Below, one piece after another: positions 8,375 to 18,798 of a stretch of DNA of 64,000 nt. Position 1 is the stretch's first letter; each line of letters begins with the position of its first letter. Position numbers and translations under genes: made by a program. The notes beneath the pieces were generated by a model, which did not search any database, was not told where the DNA came from, and saw nothing but the letters and a program-made list of their open reading frames with translations. Origin of the DNA: an uncultured Oscillospiraceae bacterium (GTDB lineage Bacteria > Bacillota > Clostridia > Oscillospirales > Oscillospiraceae); NCBI GenBank assembly GCA_947632175.1, contig CANROC010000001.1:186001-250000 (forward strand), given 5' to 3'.

Positions 8375-9636
8375 TTCATGACCTCCTCGGCGGACGCGAT
8401 GCGGCCCAGCACGGCGCTGGCGGCGGCGGTGGCGGGACTGGCGAGATACACTTCACTGTCCACATGGCCCATGCGGCCCACAAAGTTGCGGTTGGTGGTG
8501 GAGACGCACCGCTCTCCCTCGGCGAGAATGCCCATGTACCCGCCGAGGCACGGCCCGCAGGTGGGAGTGGAGACGACGCAGCCGGCCTCGATGAAATCCT
8601 TTATGAAGCCGGCCTCCAGGCATTTGAGGTAGATGTCCTGGGTGGCGGGGATGATGATGGCGCGGACGTTTTTGGCGACCTTGCGGCCCTTCAAAATCTC
8701 GTCCGCTTCCCGCATGTCCTTGAAAAGGCCGTTGGTGCAGGAGCCGATGACCACCTGGTCGATTTTGATATCCCCGATCTCGTCCACGGTGTGGGTGTTC
8801 TCGGGAAGATGCGGGAAAGCGACGGTGGGGCGGAGGGCGGAGAGGTCGATCTCATAGACGGCGTCGTAGGGGGCGTCCCCGTCGGCCTTGAAGACGCGCA
8901 GCTGGCGCTTGGCGTGCTCCTTTTCGTATTGGAGCGTCACGTCGTCCACCTCGAAGATGCCGTTTTTCGCGCCGGCCTCGATAGCCATGTTGCAGACGGT
9001 GAGGCGGTCCGGCATGGAGAGACTGCGCGCGCCGGGGCCGGTGAACTCCATGGACTTATACCGGGCGCCGTCCACGCCGATCATGCCGATGATATGTAGG
9101 ATGAGGTCCTTGCCGGAGACGTATTTGGGGAGCTTCCCGGTGAGGACGAATTTGATAGCGGAGGGGACCTTGAACCACGCCTTGCCCGTGGCCATGCCGA
9201 AAGCCATGTCCGTGGAGCCCACGCCGGTGGAGAAGGCGCCCAGCGCCCCGTAGGTGCAGGTGTGGGAGTCCGCGCCGATGGCGAGGTCCCCGGTGACGAC
9301 CAGGCCCTCCTCGGGGATGAGGGCGTGCTCGATGCCCATTTTTCCTACGTCGAAGAAGCTCTCCAGCGCCTGCTCGTTGGCGAAGTCCCGGCAGCACTTA
9401 CACTGCTGGGCGGCCTTGATGTCCTTGTTGGGGACGAAGTGGTCCATGATGAGGGTCACATTTTCGGGGTTCGCCACCTTCTCGAACCCCATCTTTTGAA
9501 ATTCCCGGATGGCCACCGGGGAGGTGATGTCGTTGCCGTGGATGCGGTCCAGCGCGCAGAGAATGAGCTGTCCGGCCTCCACGCGCTCAAGGCCGGCGTG
9601 GGCGGCCAGGATCTTTTGGGACATGGTCATGGACAT
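8371..9636 (-). CDS. leuC: 3-isopropylmalate dehydratase, large subunit
   Basis: 421-aa aconitase-family subunit carrying the [4Fe-4S] cluster. Cluster ligands are visible in VIGSCTNG and PTCGPCLGG, and [21 protein letters not shown] is the usual substrate segment. The length fits the ~420-aa clostridial/archaeal subtype that pairs with a short LeuD. Start at the ATG at 9636, with GGGGTGAG just upstream and 4 nt after the ilvD stop; the open frame upstream of it is not coding. Confidence 0.95.
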   Translation of the reverse strand: MSMTMSQKILAAHAGLERVEAGQLILCALDRIHGNDITSPVAIREFQKMGFEKVANPENVTLIMDHFVPNKDIKAAQQCKCCRDFANEQALESFFDVGKMGIEHALIPEEGLVVTGDLAIGADSHTCTYGALGAFSTGVGSTDMAFGMATGKAWFKVPSAIKFVLTGKLPKYVSGKDLILHIIGMIGVDGARYKSMEFTGPGARSLSMPDRLTVCNMAIEAGAKNGIFEVDDVTLQYEKEHAKRQLRVFKADGDAPYDAVYEIDLSALRPTVAFPHLPENTHTVDEIGDIKIDQVVIGSCTNGLFKDMREADEILKGRKVAKNVRAIIIPATQDIYLKCLEAGFIKDFIEAGCVVSTPTCGPCLGGYMGILAEGERCVSTTNRNFVGRMGHVDSEVYLASPATAAASAVLGRIASAEEVMK

Positions 9637-9640
9637 AGGC

Positions 9641-11308
9641 TCACCCCCTTTTGTTGATGATGGCGCCCTTGTCGGCGGAGCTGACCTGCTGGGCGTAGCG
9701 CTTGAGGTAGCCGGTGATGTCGGTTTTCTGGAGGGGCTTTTCGGCGGCACGGCGGGCGGCGAGCTCCTCGTCGGGGACCTTCAGTGTGATGGTGTGGTTC
9801 GGGATGTCGATGGCGATAAGGTCCCCCTCGTGGACGTAGGCGATGAGCCCGCCGGAGGCGGCCTCGGGGCTCACGTGGCCGATGGACGCGCCGCGCGTCG
9901 CGCCGGAGAAGCGGCCGTCGGTGATGAGGGCGACGGTCTTATCGAGCCCCGCGCCGGCAATAGCGCTGGTGGGGTTGAGCATCTCCCGCATACCGGGGCC
10001 GCCGGCGGGGCCCTCATAGCGGATGACCACCACGTCGCCGGGATGGATGCCGCGGGCGTGGATGACCTTGATGGCCTCCTCCTCGCTGTTGAAGACACGG
10101 GCGGGGCCCTCGTGGACGAGCATCTCCGGGGCCACGGCGCTTCTCTTCACCACACAGCCGTTCTCCGCCAGGTTCCCGTAGAGGACGGCGATGCCGCCGG
10201 TCTCGGAGTAGGGGTCGTCGATGGGGCGGATGACGGCGGGGTTTAAGTTCTCCACGCCCTCCAGGTTCTCCCCCAGGGTCCTGCCGGTGCAGGTCATGAC
10301 GGAGGTGTCCAGGAGGCCGCGCTTGGTCAGCTCCTTCAGGACGGCGTAAACGCCGCCGGCCTCGTTCAGGTCCTCCATGTAGGTGGGACCGGCGGGGGCC
10401 AGGTGGCAGAGGTTGGGGGTCCGGGCGCTGATCTCATTTGCCATGCTGATGTCGAAGTCCACGCCGCACTCGTTGGCGATGGCGGGGAGATGGAGCATGG
10501 AGTTGGTGGAGCACCCCAGCGCCATGTCGGCGGTGATGGCGTTGCGGATGGCGGCCTCGGTCATGATGTCCCGGGCGCGGATGTTGCGCCGGACAAGCTC
10601 CATGACCTGCATCCCGGCGCGTTTGGCGAGAGAGATGCGCGCCGAGTAGGCGGCGGGGATGGTGCCGTTGCCCCGGAGGCCCATACCCAGGACCTCGGTG
10701 AGGCAGTTCATGGAGTTGGCCGTGTACATCCCGGAGCAGGAGCCGCAGGAGGGGCAGGTCTTGCACTCGTACTCCCGCAGCTTGGCCTCGTCTATCTTCC
10801 CGGCGGAGTAGGCGCCCACGGCCTCGAACATGCTGGAAAGGCTTGTTTTGTGCCCGTCCACGCGGCCGGCCAGCATGGGGCCGCCGGAGACGAAGACGGT
10901 GGGCAGGTTGAGCCGCGCGGCGGCCATGAGAAGGCCGGGGACGTTCTTGTCGCAGTTGGGGATCATGACGAGGCCGTCAAAGCCGTGGGCCATGACCATG
11001 CACTCCGTGGAGTCGGCGATGAGGTCCCGGGTGACGAGAGAATACTTCATCCCCACATGACCCATGGCGATGCCGTCGCACACGGCGATGGCGGGGAAGA
11101 CGATGGGGGTACCCCCGGCCATGGCCACGCCGGTCTTCACGGCCTCTGTGATCTTGTCCAGGTTCATGTGGCCGGGGACGATCTCGTTATAGCTGCTCAC
11201 GATGCCGATGAGGGGACGCTGCAGCTCCTCGTCGGTGAGGCCCAGAGCGTAGTAGAGGGAGCGGTGGGGGGCGTTTTCGTAGCCGTTGACAACGGTGTCT
11301 TTGATCAT
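9641..11308 (-). CDS. ilvD: Dihydroxy-acid dehydratase
   Basis: 555-aa Fe-S enzyme catalysing the common dehydration step of valine, isoleucine and leucine synthesis. Cysteines likely to bind the cluster are in NCDKNVPG and [20 protein letters not shown]; the C-terminal [11 protein letters not shown] motif is present. Full family length. It starts at an ATG with GGAGG 8 nt upstream and sits between ilvC and leuC. The 97-nt gap before it carries two tandem repeat hairpins. Confidence 0.97.
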   Translation of the reverse strand: MIKDTVVNGYENAPHRSLYYALGLTDEELQRPLIGIVSSYNEIVPGHMNLDKITEAVKTGVAMAGGTPIVFPAIAVCDGIAMGHVGMKYSLVTRDLIADSTECMVMAHGFDGLVMIPNCDKNVPGLLMAAARLNLPTVFVSGGPMLAGRVDGHKTSLSSMFEAVGAYSAGKIDEAKLREYECKTCPSCGSCSGMYTANSMNCLTEVLGMGLRGNGTIPAAYSARISLAKRAGMQVMELVRRNIRARDIMTEAAIRNAITADMALGCSTNSMLHLPAIANECGVDFDISMANEISARTPNLCHLAPAGPTYMEDLNEAGGVYAVLKELTKRGLLDTSVMTCTGRTLGENLEGVENLNPAVIRPIDDPYSETGGIAVLYGNLAENGCVVKRSAVAPEMLVHEGPARVFNSEEEAIKVIHARGIHPGDVVVIRYEGPAGGPGMREMLNPTSAIAGAGLDKTVALITDGRFSGATRGASIGHVSPEAASGGLIAYVHEGDLIAIDIPNHTITLKVPDEELAARRAAEKPLQKTDITGYLKRYAQQVSSADKGAIINKRG

Positions 11309-11329
11309 AGGTGGTTCCTCCCTGTGGTT

Positions 11330-11400
11330 TTGGGAAATGCTGTAGGGGCGGGTCTGGAAACCCGCCCGCTGCTGTAGGGGCGGGTTCTAAACCCGCCCGC
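11330..11400. repeat. Two tandem GTAGGGGCGGG hairpins between ilvC and ilvD
   Basis: Two near-identical hairpins (GTAGGGGCGGGT...ACCCGCCCGC) lie back to back in the ilvC-ilvD gap, with loops CTGGAA and TCTAAA. They belong to the same hairpin family as the large mosaics. A strong paired hairpin here could stabilise or partly terminate the operon transcript. Confidence 0.7.
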
Positions 11401-11405
11401 ATACA

Positions 11406-13002
<1,597 letters not shown>

Positions 13003-13005
13003 GGT

Positions 13006-14682
13006 TCACACCTCCTTCTTCACGGTGATGATGTCGTCGATGGCCCCGCCGGGGGGCAGCATCGGGAGGACGAACTCGTCCTTGTCGATGAGGCAGTCGA
13101 TGACGGTGACCTCGTCAGACTGCATGGCCTTTTCAAAGGCCGCCTCGAACGCCTCCGGCGTCTCCGCCCGGACGCCCACGGCCCCGAAGGCCTCGGCCAG
13201 CTTCACAAAATCGGTCCGGCGGACGTCTAAGTTCGTGTCGGCGTAGTGGTGGTTGAAGAAGAGCGTCTGCCACTGGCGGACCATGCCCAGGGTCTTGTTG
13301 TCGATGAGGACGACGGTCACGGGGACATGGTAGGTGACGGCGGTGGCAAGCTCGTTGAGGTTCATGCCGAAGCTCCCGTCGCCGGTGACGAGGACGGTGT
13401 GCTCGCCGGTGCCCACCGCCGCGCCGATGGCCGCGCCCAGGCCGAAGCCCATGGTGCCGAGCCCGCCGGAGGACACCATCTTCCGGGGCTTTTGGAAGCG
13501 GATATACTGGGCGGCCCACATCTGGTGCTGGCCCACGTCCGTGGCCACGGGGGTGTAGGCGGTCTTATACTTGTTGACCGTCTCCATAACCTTCAGCGGC
13601 GTCAGGACCCCCGGCGGGTCCATGAGGAAGCTGGCCTCCCGCTCCCGCAGGTCCTCGATGTGGTCCATCCAGTCCATGTGGTTGGCCTCGTGGACGGAGT
13701 CGATGAGCTTTCTGAGGGCCACGGCGATGTCGCCGGTGATGCCCACGTTGGCGGTGATGTTCTTGCTGATCTCCGCGAAGTCCGCGTCGATGTGGATGAT
13801 CTTGGCGCGCTGGGCAAACTTGGCCTTGTTGCCCGTGGCCCGGTCGGAAAAGCGGGTGCCCACGGCGATGATGAGGTCGGCGTCGTTGGAGGCCACGGAG
13901 GAGGCGTAATGGCCGTGCATCCCCTGCATCCCCAAAAAGCGCGGGTGGTCCGTGGGGATGGCGGAGAGGCCCATGAGGGAACAGCCGATGACGGCGTCGA
14001 TCTTGTCCGCCAGCTCCAGCACCAGCTCCTCGGTTTTGGAGCCGATGACGCCGCCGCCGATGTGGATGAAGGGGCGGGACTTGGAGTCGATGAGCGCCGC
14101 GGCCTGGGCGATCTTCTCATCACTGGGGATGTGCTGGGGGAAGGGCGGGTCCACGGGCTTGGGCTCATACTCCCCCACGGCGGTCTGGATGTCCTTGGGG
14201 ATGTCGATGAGCACGGGGCCGGGGCGGCCGGACTTGGCGATGCGGAAAGCCTCCCGGATCTTGTCCGCCAGCTTGTTGACGTCGTGGATGAAGTAGTTGT
14301 GCTTGGTGATGGGCAGGGTGATGCCGGTGATGTCGATCTCCTGGAAGCTGTCCCGGCCGATGAGGTCCTGGGGCACGTTGCCGGTGATGGCCACCATGGG
14401 GACGCTGTCCAGCATGGCGGTGGCGATGCCGGTGACGAGGTTGGTGGCGCCGGGGCCGGAGGTGGCGATGACCACGCCCACCTTTCCGGTGGCCCGGGAG
14501 TAGCCGTCGGCGGCGTGGGACGCGCCCTGCTCGTGGGCGGTGAGGATATGGTGAAGCCGGTCGCCGGCTTCGTAGATGGCGTCGTAGAGGTTGAGGACCT
14601 GTCCGCCGGGGTAACCGAACACGTCGGTGACGCCCAGCTCGATGAGGGTCTCCACGACGATTTGCGCGCCTGTCAGTTTCAT
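13006..14682 (-). CDS. ilvB: Acetolactate synthase, large catalytic subunit
   Basis: 558-aa thiamine-diphosphate enzyme making acetolactate from pyruvate (or acetohydroxybutyrate with 2-oxobutanoate). Visible: the catalytic glutamate in TAHEQGASHAADGYSR, the FAD/substrate region, and the ThDP motif GDGSFGMNLNELATAVTYHV...NKTLG near residue 425. A TTG in frame two codons upstream (14688) lies too close to the AGGAG site; the ATG at 14682 is better spaced. It lies between leuA and ilvN. Confidence 0.96.
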   Translation of the reverse strand: MKLTGAQIVVETLIELGVTDVFGYPGGQVLNLYDAIYEAGDRLHHILTAHEQGASHAADGYSRATGKVGVVIATSGPGATNLVTGIATAMLDSVPMVAITGNVPQDLIGRDSFQEIDITGITLPITKHNYFIHDVNKLADKIREAFRIAKSGRPGPVLIDIPKDIQTAVGEYEPKPVDPPFPQHIPSDEKIAQAAALIDSKSRPFIHIGGGVIGSKTEELVLELADKIDAVIGCSLMGLSAIPTDHPRFLGMQGMHGHYASSVASNDADLIIAVGTRFSDRATGNKAKFAQRAKIIHIDADFAEISKNITANVGITGDIAVALRKLIDSVHEANHMDWMDHIEDLREREASFLMDPPGVLTPLKVMETVNKYKTAYTPVATDVGQHQMWAAQYIRFQKPRKMVSSGGLGTMGFGLGAAIGAAVGTGEHTVLVTGDGSFGMNLNELATAVTYHVPVTVVLIDNKTLGMVRQWQTLFFNHHYADTNLDVRRTDFVKLAEAFGAVGVRAETPEAFEAAFEKAMQSDEVTVIDCLIDKDEFVLPMLPPGGAIDDIITVKKEV

Positions 14683-14703
14683 AAACAAACTCCTGTATCT
14701 TCC

Positions 14704-16371
14704 TTATTTCTGCTCCAAAAGCCGGTTCGCGGCGGAGACCAGGGCTTTGATGGAGCTTACGATGATGTCGCGGCTGATGCCCGCGCCCCAGATGAGCTCG
14801 CCGCCGGGGGTCTTGAGGCCCACGTAGCTGGCGGCCTTGGAGGTGGAGCCCTCCTCCAGCGCGTGCTGGGAGTAGATGTCCAGGGTGTAGGGAAGGCCGG
14901 TGACCAGCTTCACGGCGTTGGAGACGGCGTCGAGGCGTCCGTTGCCGAAAGCGGTGACCTTCTGCTTCACGCCCTTGTAGAGGACGGTGACGGTGGCGGT
15001 GATGCCGTCCGGCTCCTGGACGTAGTGGGCCTCCGGCACGTTCATCACGGTCTTGCGGTTGCAGTAGTGCTCGTTGAAATAGTCGTAGACCTCCTGGGGC
15101 TGGAGCTCCCGGTGCTCCCGGTCGGAGATGCCCTTGATGAAGTAGCCGAAATCCTCCCGCATCCTGGGGGGCATGGCGATGTTGAACTGCGTCTCCATGA
15201 TGTACCCGATGCCGCCCTTGCCGGACTGGGAGTTGATGCGGATGACGTCCGCCTCGTAAATTCTCCCCAGGTCCGTGGGGTCGATGGGCAGATAGGGGAC
15301 GGTCCAGGGCTCCGCCGGGTGCTCCTCCCGCCAGCGCATGCCCTTGGCGATGGCGTCCTGGTGGGACCCGGAGAAGGCGGCGAAGACCAGCGCCCCGGAG
15401 TAGGGCTGGCGCTCATAGACGCGCATACGCGTCACACGCTCGTAGACACGGGTGATGGCGGGCAGGTCGTGGAGGTCCAGCTTCGGGTCCACGCCCTGGG
15501 AGTACATGTTGAGGGCCAAGGTGATGATGTCCACGTTGCCGGTGCGCTCGCCGTTGCCGAAGAGGGTGCCCTCCACGCGCTCAGCCCCGGCCAAAAGCCC
15601 CATCTCCGTGTCCGCCACGGCGCAGCCCCGGTCGTTGTGGGGGTGGAGGGAGACGACGATGCCGTCCCGGTATTTGAGGTTCTTGCACATATACTCGATC
15701 TGCTGGGCGTAGACGTGGGGCATGGAGTGGCTGACGGTGACGGGCAGGTTGTAGATGACCTTCCGCTCCGGCGTGGGCTTCCAGACCTCGCTCACCGCGT
15801 CGCAGATCTCCAAGGCGAACTCAGGCTCCGTGCCGGTGAAGCTCTCCGGGGAGTACTCGAAGCGGAAATTGCCCGGCGTTTTGGCGGCGTACTCGTTGAA
15901 GAGCTTGGCCCCGGAGACGGCGATGTCGATGATCTCCTGCTTGGATTTTTTGAACACCTGTTGGCGCTGGGCCACGGAGGTGGAATTGTAGAGGTGGACG
16001 ATGGCGTTCTTGCAGCCGGAGACGGCCTCGAAGGTCTTTTTGATGATGTGCTCCCTGGACTGGGTCAGCACCTGGATGGCCACGTCGTCGGGGATCATGT
16101 CCCGCTCGATGAGCGTCCGGCAGAACTCGTACTCCGTCTCGCTGGCCGCCGGGAAGCCCACCTCGATCTCCTTGAAGCCGATCTTGACCAGGAGCTCAAA
16201 AAACTCCAGCTTCTCCTCTAAGCTCATGGGGATGATGAGGGCCTGGTTGCCGTCCCGCAGGTCCACGCTGCACCAGGTGGGCGCCGCCTCCACGCGGTCC
16301 TTTTTCGCCCAGTCGAAATAGTCGCCCTGGGGGAGGAAATACTGTCTCGTGTACTTTTCGAAGCCTTCCAT
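14704..16371 (-). CDS. leuA: 2-isopropylmalate synthase (LeuA type 2)
   Basis: 555-aa acetyl-CoA-dependent synthase, the committing step of leucine synthesis. It has the HMGL-like TIM barrel with DLRDGNQALIIPM near the N-terminus and the metal-binding HPHNDRG, followed by the C-terminal LeuA regulatory domain (about 430-555). The N-terminus and full length match the LeuA2 subtype found in actinobacteria and some Firmicutes. It is the first gene after a leucine T-box, with AAAGGA before the ATG. Confidence 0.95.
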   Translation of the reverse strand: MEGFEKYTRQYFLPQGDYFDWAKKDRVEAAPTWCSVDLRDGNQALIIPMSLEEKLEFFELLVKIGFKEIEVGFPAASETEYEFCRTLIERDMIPDDVAIQVLTQSREHIIKKTFEAVSGCKNAIVHLYNSTSVAQRQQVFKKSKQEIIDIAVSGAKLFNEYAAKTPGNFRFEYSPESFTGTEPEFALEICDAVSEVWKPTPERKVIYNLPVTVSHSMPHVYAQQIEYMCKNLKYRDGIVVSLHPHNDRGCAVADTEMGLLAGAERVEGTLFGNGERTGNVDIITLALNMYSQGVDPKLDLHDLPAITRVYERVTRMRVYERQPYSGALVFAAFSGSHQDAIAKGMRWREEHPAEPWTVPYLPIDPTDLGRIYEADVIRINSQSGKGGIGYIMETQFNIAMPPRMREDFGYFIKGISDREHRELQPQEVYDYFNEHYCNRKTVMNVPEAHYVQEPDGITATVTVLYKGVKQKVTAFGNGRLDAVSNAVKLVTGLPYTLDIYSQHALEEGSTSKAASYVGLKTPGGELIWGAGISRDIIVSSIKALVSAANRLLEQK

Positions 16372-16690
16372 ACTTGTTCCTTTCCGGGTGATTTTGGGTA
16401 CAAAAAAAGTCTCGTTTACCCAAAATACTCTGACATATTTTTGGATAAAGAGACGAAAGAAATCTTCCGCGGTACCACTCTTCTTGGCGATGCTCGCCCG
16501 CTCAACCCGCGTCCGTCAACGCGGCCTCTCTGTAACGGGAGAACCCGGCTGTACCTACTTACGCTTCCTTGCGCGTTCAGCTCGCGGCTCAGGGAGGAGT
16601 GGACCGCCCGCCCCGCGCCGCCTCGCACCTCCCGGCGGCTCTCTGAAGCATCACGAACGTCCTTGTTCCCGTCTTAGCCTTTCTCGATTT
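16372..16690 (-). promoter_or_regulatory. T-box riboswitch leader of the leu/ilv operon
   Basis: The roughly 320-nt leader has the T-box sequence on the minus strand: GAGTGGTACCGCGG (plus 16467-16480), which pairs with the tRNA acceptor end. Upstream lie Stem I features (AGAGAG, GGTG) and candidate specifier triplets CUC (plus 16594-16599), fitting leucine. The antiterminator/terminator switch is downstream: the terminator arms at 16409-16454 are followed by seven U. Uncharged tRNA-Leu should allow read-through into leuA and the whole operon. The exact specifier is not proven. Confidence 0.9.
16402..16454 (-). terminator. T-box-controlled intrinsic terminator
   Basis: On the minus strand GTCTCTTTATCCAAAA pairs with TTTTGGGTAAACGAGAC around a 13-nt loop, and TTTTTTT follows (plus 16402-16408). 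The 5' arm overlaps bases next to the T-box bulge, so the two folds exclude each other. Confidence 0.88.
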
Positions 16691-16696
16691 GCACCA

Positions 16697-16725
16697 ATCA
16701 TACAACACACTTCCGGCACTGTCAA
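16697..16725 (-). promoter_or_regulatory. Promoter of the leu/ilv operon
   Basis: Minus-strand TTGACA (plus 16720-16725), a 17-nt spacer and TATGAT (16697-16702). Transcription would start near 16690, the 5' end of the T-box leader. Confidence 0.88.
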
Positions 16726-16853
16726 GGGGAAGTTTTTCGATTTTACACTTTAAATAATCCCACCGTTTCTCCTAAGGCTTTTGTTGGGCAAAGTGCAAAT
16801 AGGGGCGGGGGCCGCGGGATACGCTTTCTCTCCGTACCCCGCGGCCGCGTTGG

Positions 16854-17396
16854 TTATTTTTTATCGTTACCGTCGGCGCGGAACTGCTTCATTCCTTTGC
16901 AAAGTTTTACAAAATCCTCATCTGACATGGCTGAGGCTTCTTCCGTCCGTCCCCACGTTGTTGCTCTTCCCGACAGATAGACGGACAAATATCCGCAAAC
17001 AGCCGCGATCATGAAAGCCACGAGCGACAGAGTCCAGCCAATACCAGTCTGCAGGAAGCCGCCGCTCTCGCCTGCCACATATTCCTTCAAAAGGAAGAGG
17101 CATCCTACCGCCGCCGTGTTGGCGATCCCGCCGACCAGAGTGGTGACGGCGAAAGTCGCTATGATGCCGATGATTCCGGCTATAAGGGCGCCTGCTGTCC
17201 ATAGAATCGTCATAGTATCCTGCGAAACAGCCTCTCCTGGATGTGTAAGTATACCCCAAAGATACGCGAAGCCTGAAACACTTCTGGATGTTCCCCATAT
17301 ACTCGCGGTTATAAACGGGAGGAAAAAGCATAGGATGCCCAGAACCCCCGCGATCCTCTCCGCCAGCTCTGTTTTTGCGCTTGTCATTTGATACAT
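16854..17396 (-). CDS. Four-helix membrane protein, unknown function
   Basis: 180-aa protein not recognised as a named family. It has about four hydrophobic segments (roughly 14-32, 60-85, 88-105, 115-140), then a charged cytoplasmic-looking tail containing SDEDFVKLCKGMKQF. Codon use is less GC-rich than in the neighbouring operons, which suggests later acquisition. It is divergent from a small XRE regulator, and its promoter contains a palindrome that the regulator could bind. A GC-rich hairpin just after the stop (16810-16846) lacks a strong U-run. Start at 17396 fits an AAAGGG site; an ATG three codons in is the alternative. Confidence 0.6.
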   Translation of the reverse strand: MYQMTSAKTELAERIAGVLGILCFFLPFITASIWGTSRSVSGFAYLWGILTHPGEAVSQDTMTILWTAGALIAGIIGIIATFAVTTLVGGIANTAAVGCLFLLKEYVAGESGGFLQTGIGWTLSLVAFMIAAVCGYLSVYLSGRATTWGRTEEASAMSDEDFVKLCKGMKQFRADGNDKK

Positions 17397-17436
17397 GTGC
17401 CTTACCCTTTCTCTATTTTTTTGAGCTTACAAGCTT

Positions 17437-17465
17437 ATTATATTTGGTATTACCAAATTTGTAAA
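17437..17465 (-). promoter_or_regulatory. Promoter with palindromic operator for the membrane-protein gene
   Basis: Minus strand TTTACA (plus 17460-17465), a 17-nt spacer and TATAAT (17437-17442). The spacer is almost entirely the palindrome ATTTGGTATTACCAAAT (17442-17458). A dimeric HTH protein bound there would block polymerase; the divergent XRE gene at 17504 is the obvious candidate. Confidence 0.75.
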
Positions 17466-17503
17466 GCACTTTTTTTCATATACTTAAAGAAAAGAGGTGC
17501 TGT

Positions 17504-17752
17504 ATGAAGACCAGGAAGCTTGAATTGGGCAATCGGAATCTCGTGGGCGCCCGTGTGACGCAGGCGCGGCTGCGGCTGGGGATGAAGCAGGTCGAGCTGC
17601 TGGCCCGCCTGCAGACCTCCGGCGTGGATATCAGTATTCCGGCCCTGTCCCTGCTGGAGGGACAAAAAAGGCCGGTAACGGACTTCGAGCTGTGCGCTTT
17701 GGCCGACGTCCTGCACGTCTCCGTAGATTGGCTTTTAGGGCGGGAAACATAG
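17504..17752 (+). CDS. Small XRE-family HTH regulator
   Basis: 82-aa protein that is essentially one helix-turn-helix domain: ARVTQARLRLGMKQVELLARL, a short insertion, PALSLLEGQKRPVTDFELCALADVLHVSVDWLLG. The last helix and the SVDWLLGRE ending are typical of XRE repressors. AGAGGTG precedes the ATG. It is divergent from the membrane gene at 16854, with about 107 nt between them holding one clear palindrome, so it probably represses that gene and perhaps itself. A mosaic repeat block starts right after its stop. Confidence 0.8.
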   Translation: MKTRKLELGNRNLVGARVTQARLRLGMKQVELLARLQTSGVDISIPALSLLEGQKRPVTDFELCALADVLHVSVDWLLGRET

Positions 17753-18798
17753 CCCCCGGAGGGGCTTTGGGGGCGCGGGTCGTCGGGGCCGGTCTATTAC
17801 CCGACGCTCGCTTCCCCCCTGCCCCCCTCCTACGAGGAGGGGGCTTAAAAAGGATGCGCCGCTTTGCGGCGCAATTTTTATAAAAGGCGGCGCAAAGCGC
17901 CGCAGCCTTGTTCCCCTTGACCCCTTTTTCGGAAAAAGGGGTGCCGCCGCAGCGGCGGGGTATTCGAGCCCGTGGGGTGTAACGGATGTTTCCGGGAAAC
18001 CGAATGTGTTGCGTGCGGGCCGCCAAGAGTGGCGGCCCCTACGGCGGATAACGCAAACTGAAAAATAGACGCCCCCACCCTGCCCATCGCTTCGCTCGGG
18101 CACCCCTCCCGGAGGGAGGGGCAAAAAAAGTGCGTTGACGGAACTGGTTCGAAAAATCGCGCCCGCCCCCGTCTCGGAGCCCCCTCCTCGTAGGAGGGGG
18201 GCAGGGGGGGCAGCGAACGTTGGATGACAGAACGGTCCCGATAAAACAAATCCGCCCTAATCACCGCCGTACGGGCCGCCGCCCACGGCGGCCCCCCGTT
18301 GCAGATTTCGGATTGCCCCCGATAAACGCCGTAGGGGTCGCCGTCCCCGGCGACCCGCGTTTCAATGACCTCCCATATCGGTTGAATGGGATAACCTCCC
18401 ACATTCCCCGTAGGGGCGGACCCATGTGTCCGCCCGTGCCCACGTTGCGGAAAGGGAACGGTTCCGATAAAACGGTACATCCCGGTTATCGGGGGCAAGG
18501 GCCGCCGTGGGCCTGCGCCCGCAGGCGCGTTTCGGAGCGCAACCGCCGCGCAGCGGCGGCTCTTGGCGCGGAGATGCGGCCCGTACGGCGGTGTTCGGGA
18601 CGTGTCAATTTTCGATGGGCGGGTCGCCGAGGACGGCGACCCCTACGGCGGATTTCGCAGGCCGGTGGCGCGGCGGCGGGGGCGGGCGGGTGGGGAATCA
18701 AAGAATGCGGCGCAAGCCGCAAACCTTTTCCCGCCGCCGTGCCCTTTCGCCTCGCTGCGCTCGCCACCTCCCCCAAGGGGGAGGTTATAGGCCCGGGG
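17753..18798. repeat. Intergenic hairpin mosaic (XRE / M14 peptidase, convergent)
   Basis: About 1 kb without a gene between converging genes. Units in order include: the CCCCTCCTACGAGGAGGGGG palindrome (about 17822 and again 18181); GCGCCGC/GCGGCGC hairpins; the TTTTTCGGAAAAAGGGG block (about 17925); GGGCCGCC-AGGAGT-type hairpins (about 18006); TCGCC/GGCGA hairpins (18330, 18620); the GGGCGGACCCATGTGTCC hairpin (18411); linkers GATAAAACGGTACAT; and an interrupted hairpin at 18499-18582 with a 63-nt nested insert. Open frames here are by-products of GC-rich palindromes. Confidence 0.8.

Noticed and set aside
13246-16221. A 991-codon open frame on the plus strand opposite ilvB and leuA
   Set aside because: It is Gly/Asp/Val/His-rich antisense translation of GC-rich genes. 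The opposite strand encodes two complete conserved enzymes.
17753-18798. CRISPR array
   Set aside because: Units repeat but at irregular distance, in both orientations, with no constant repeat/unique spacer alternation, and there are no cas genes.
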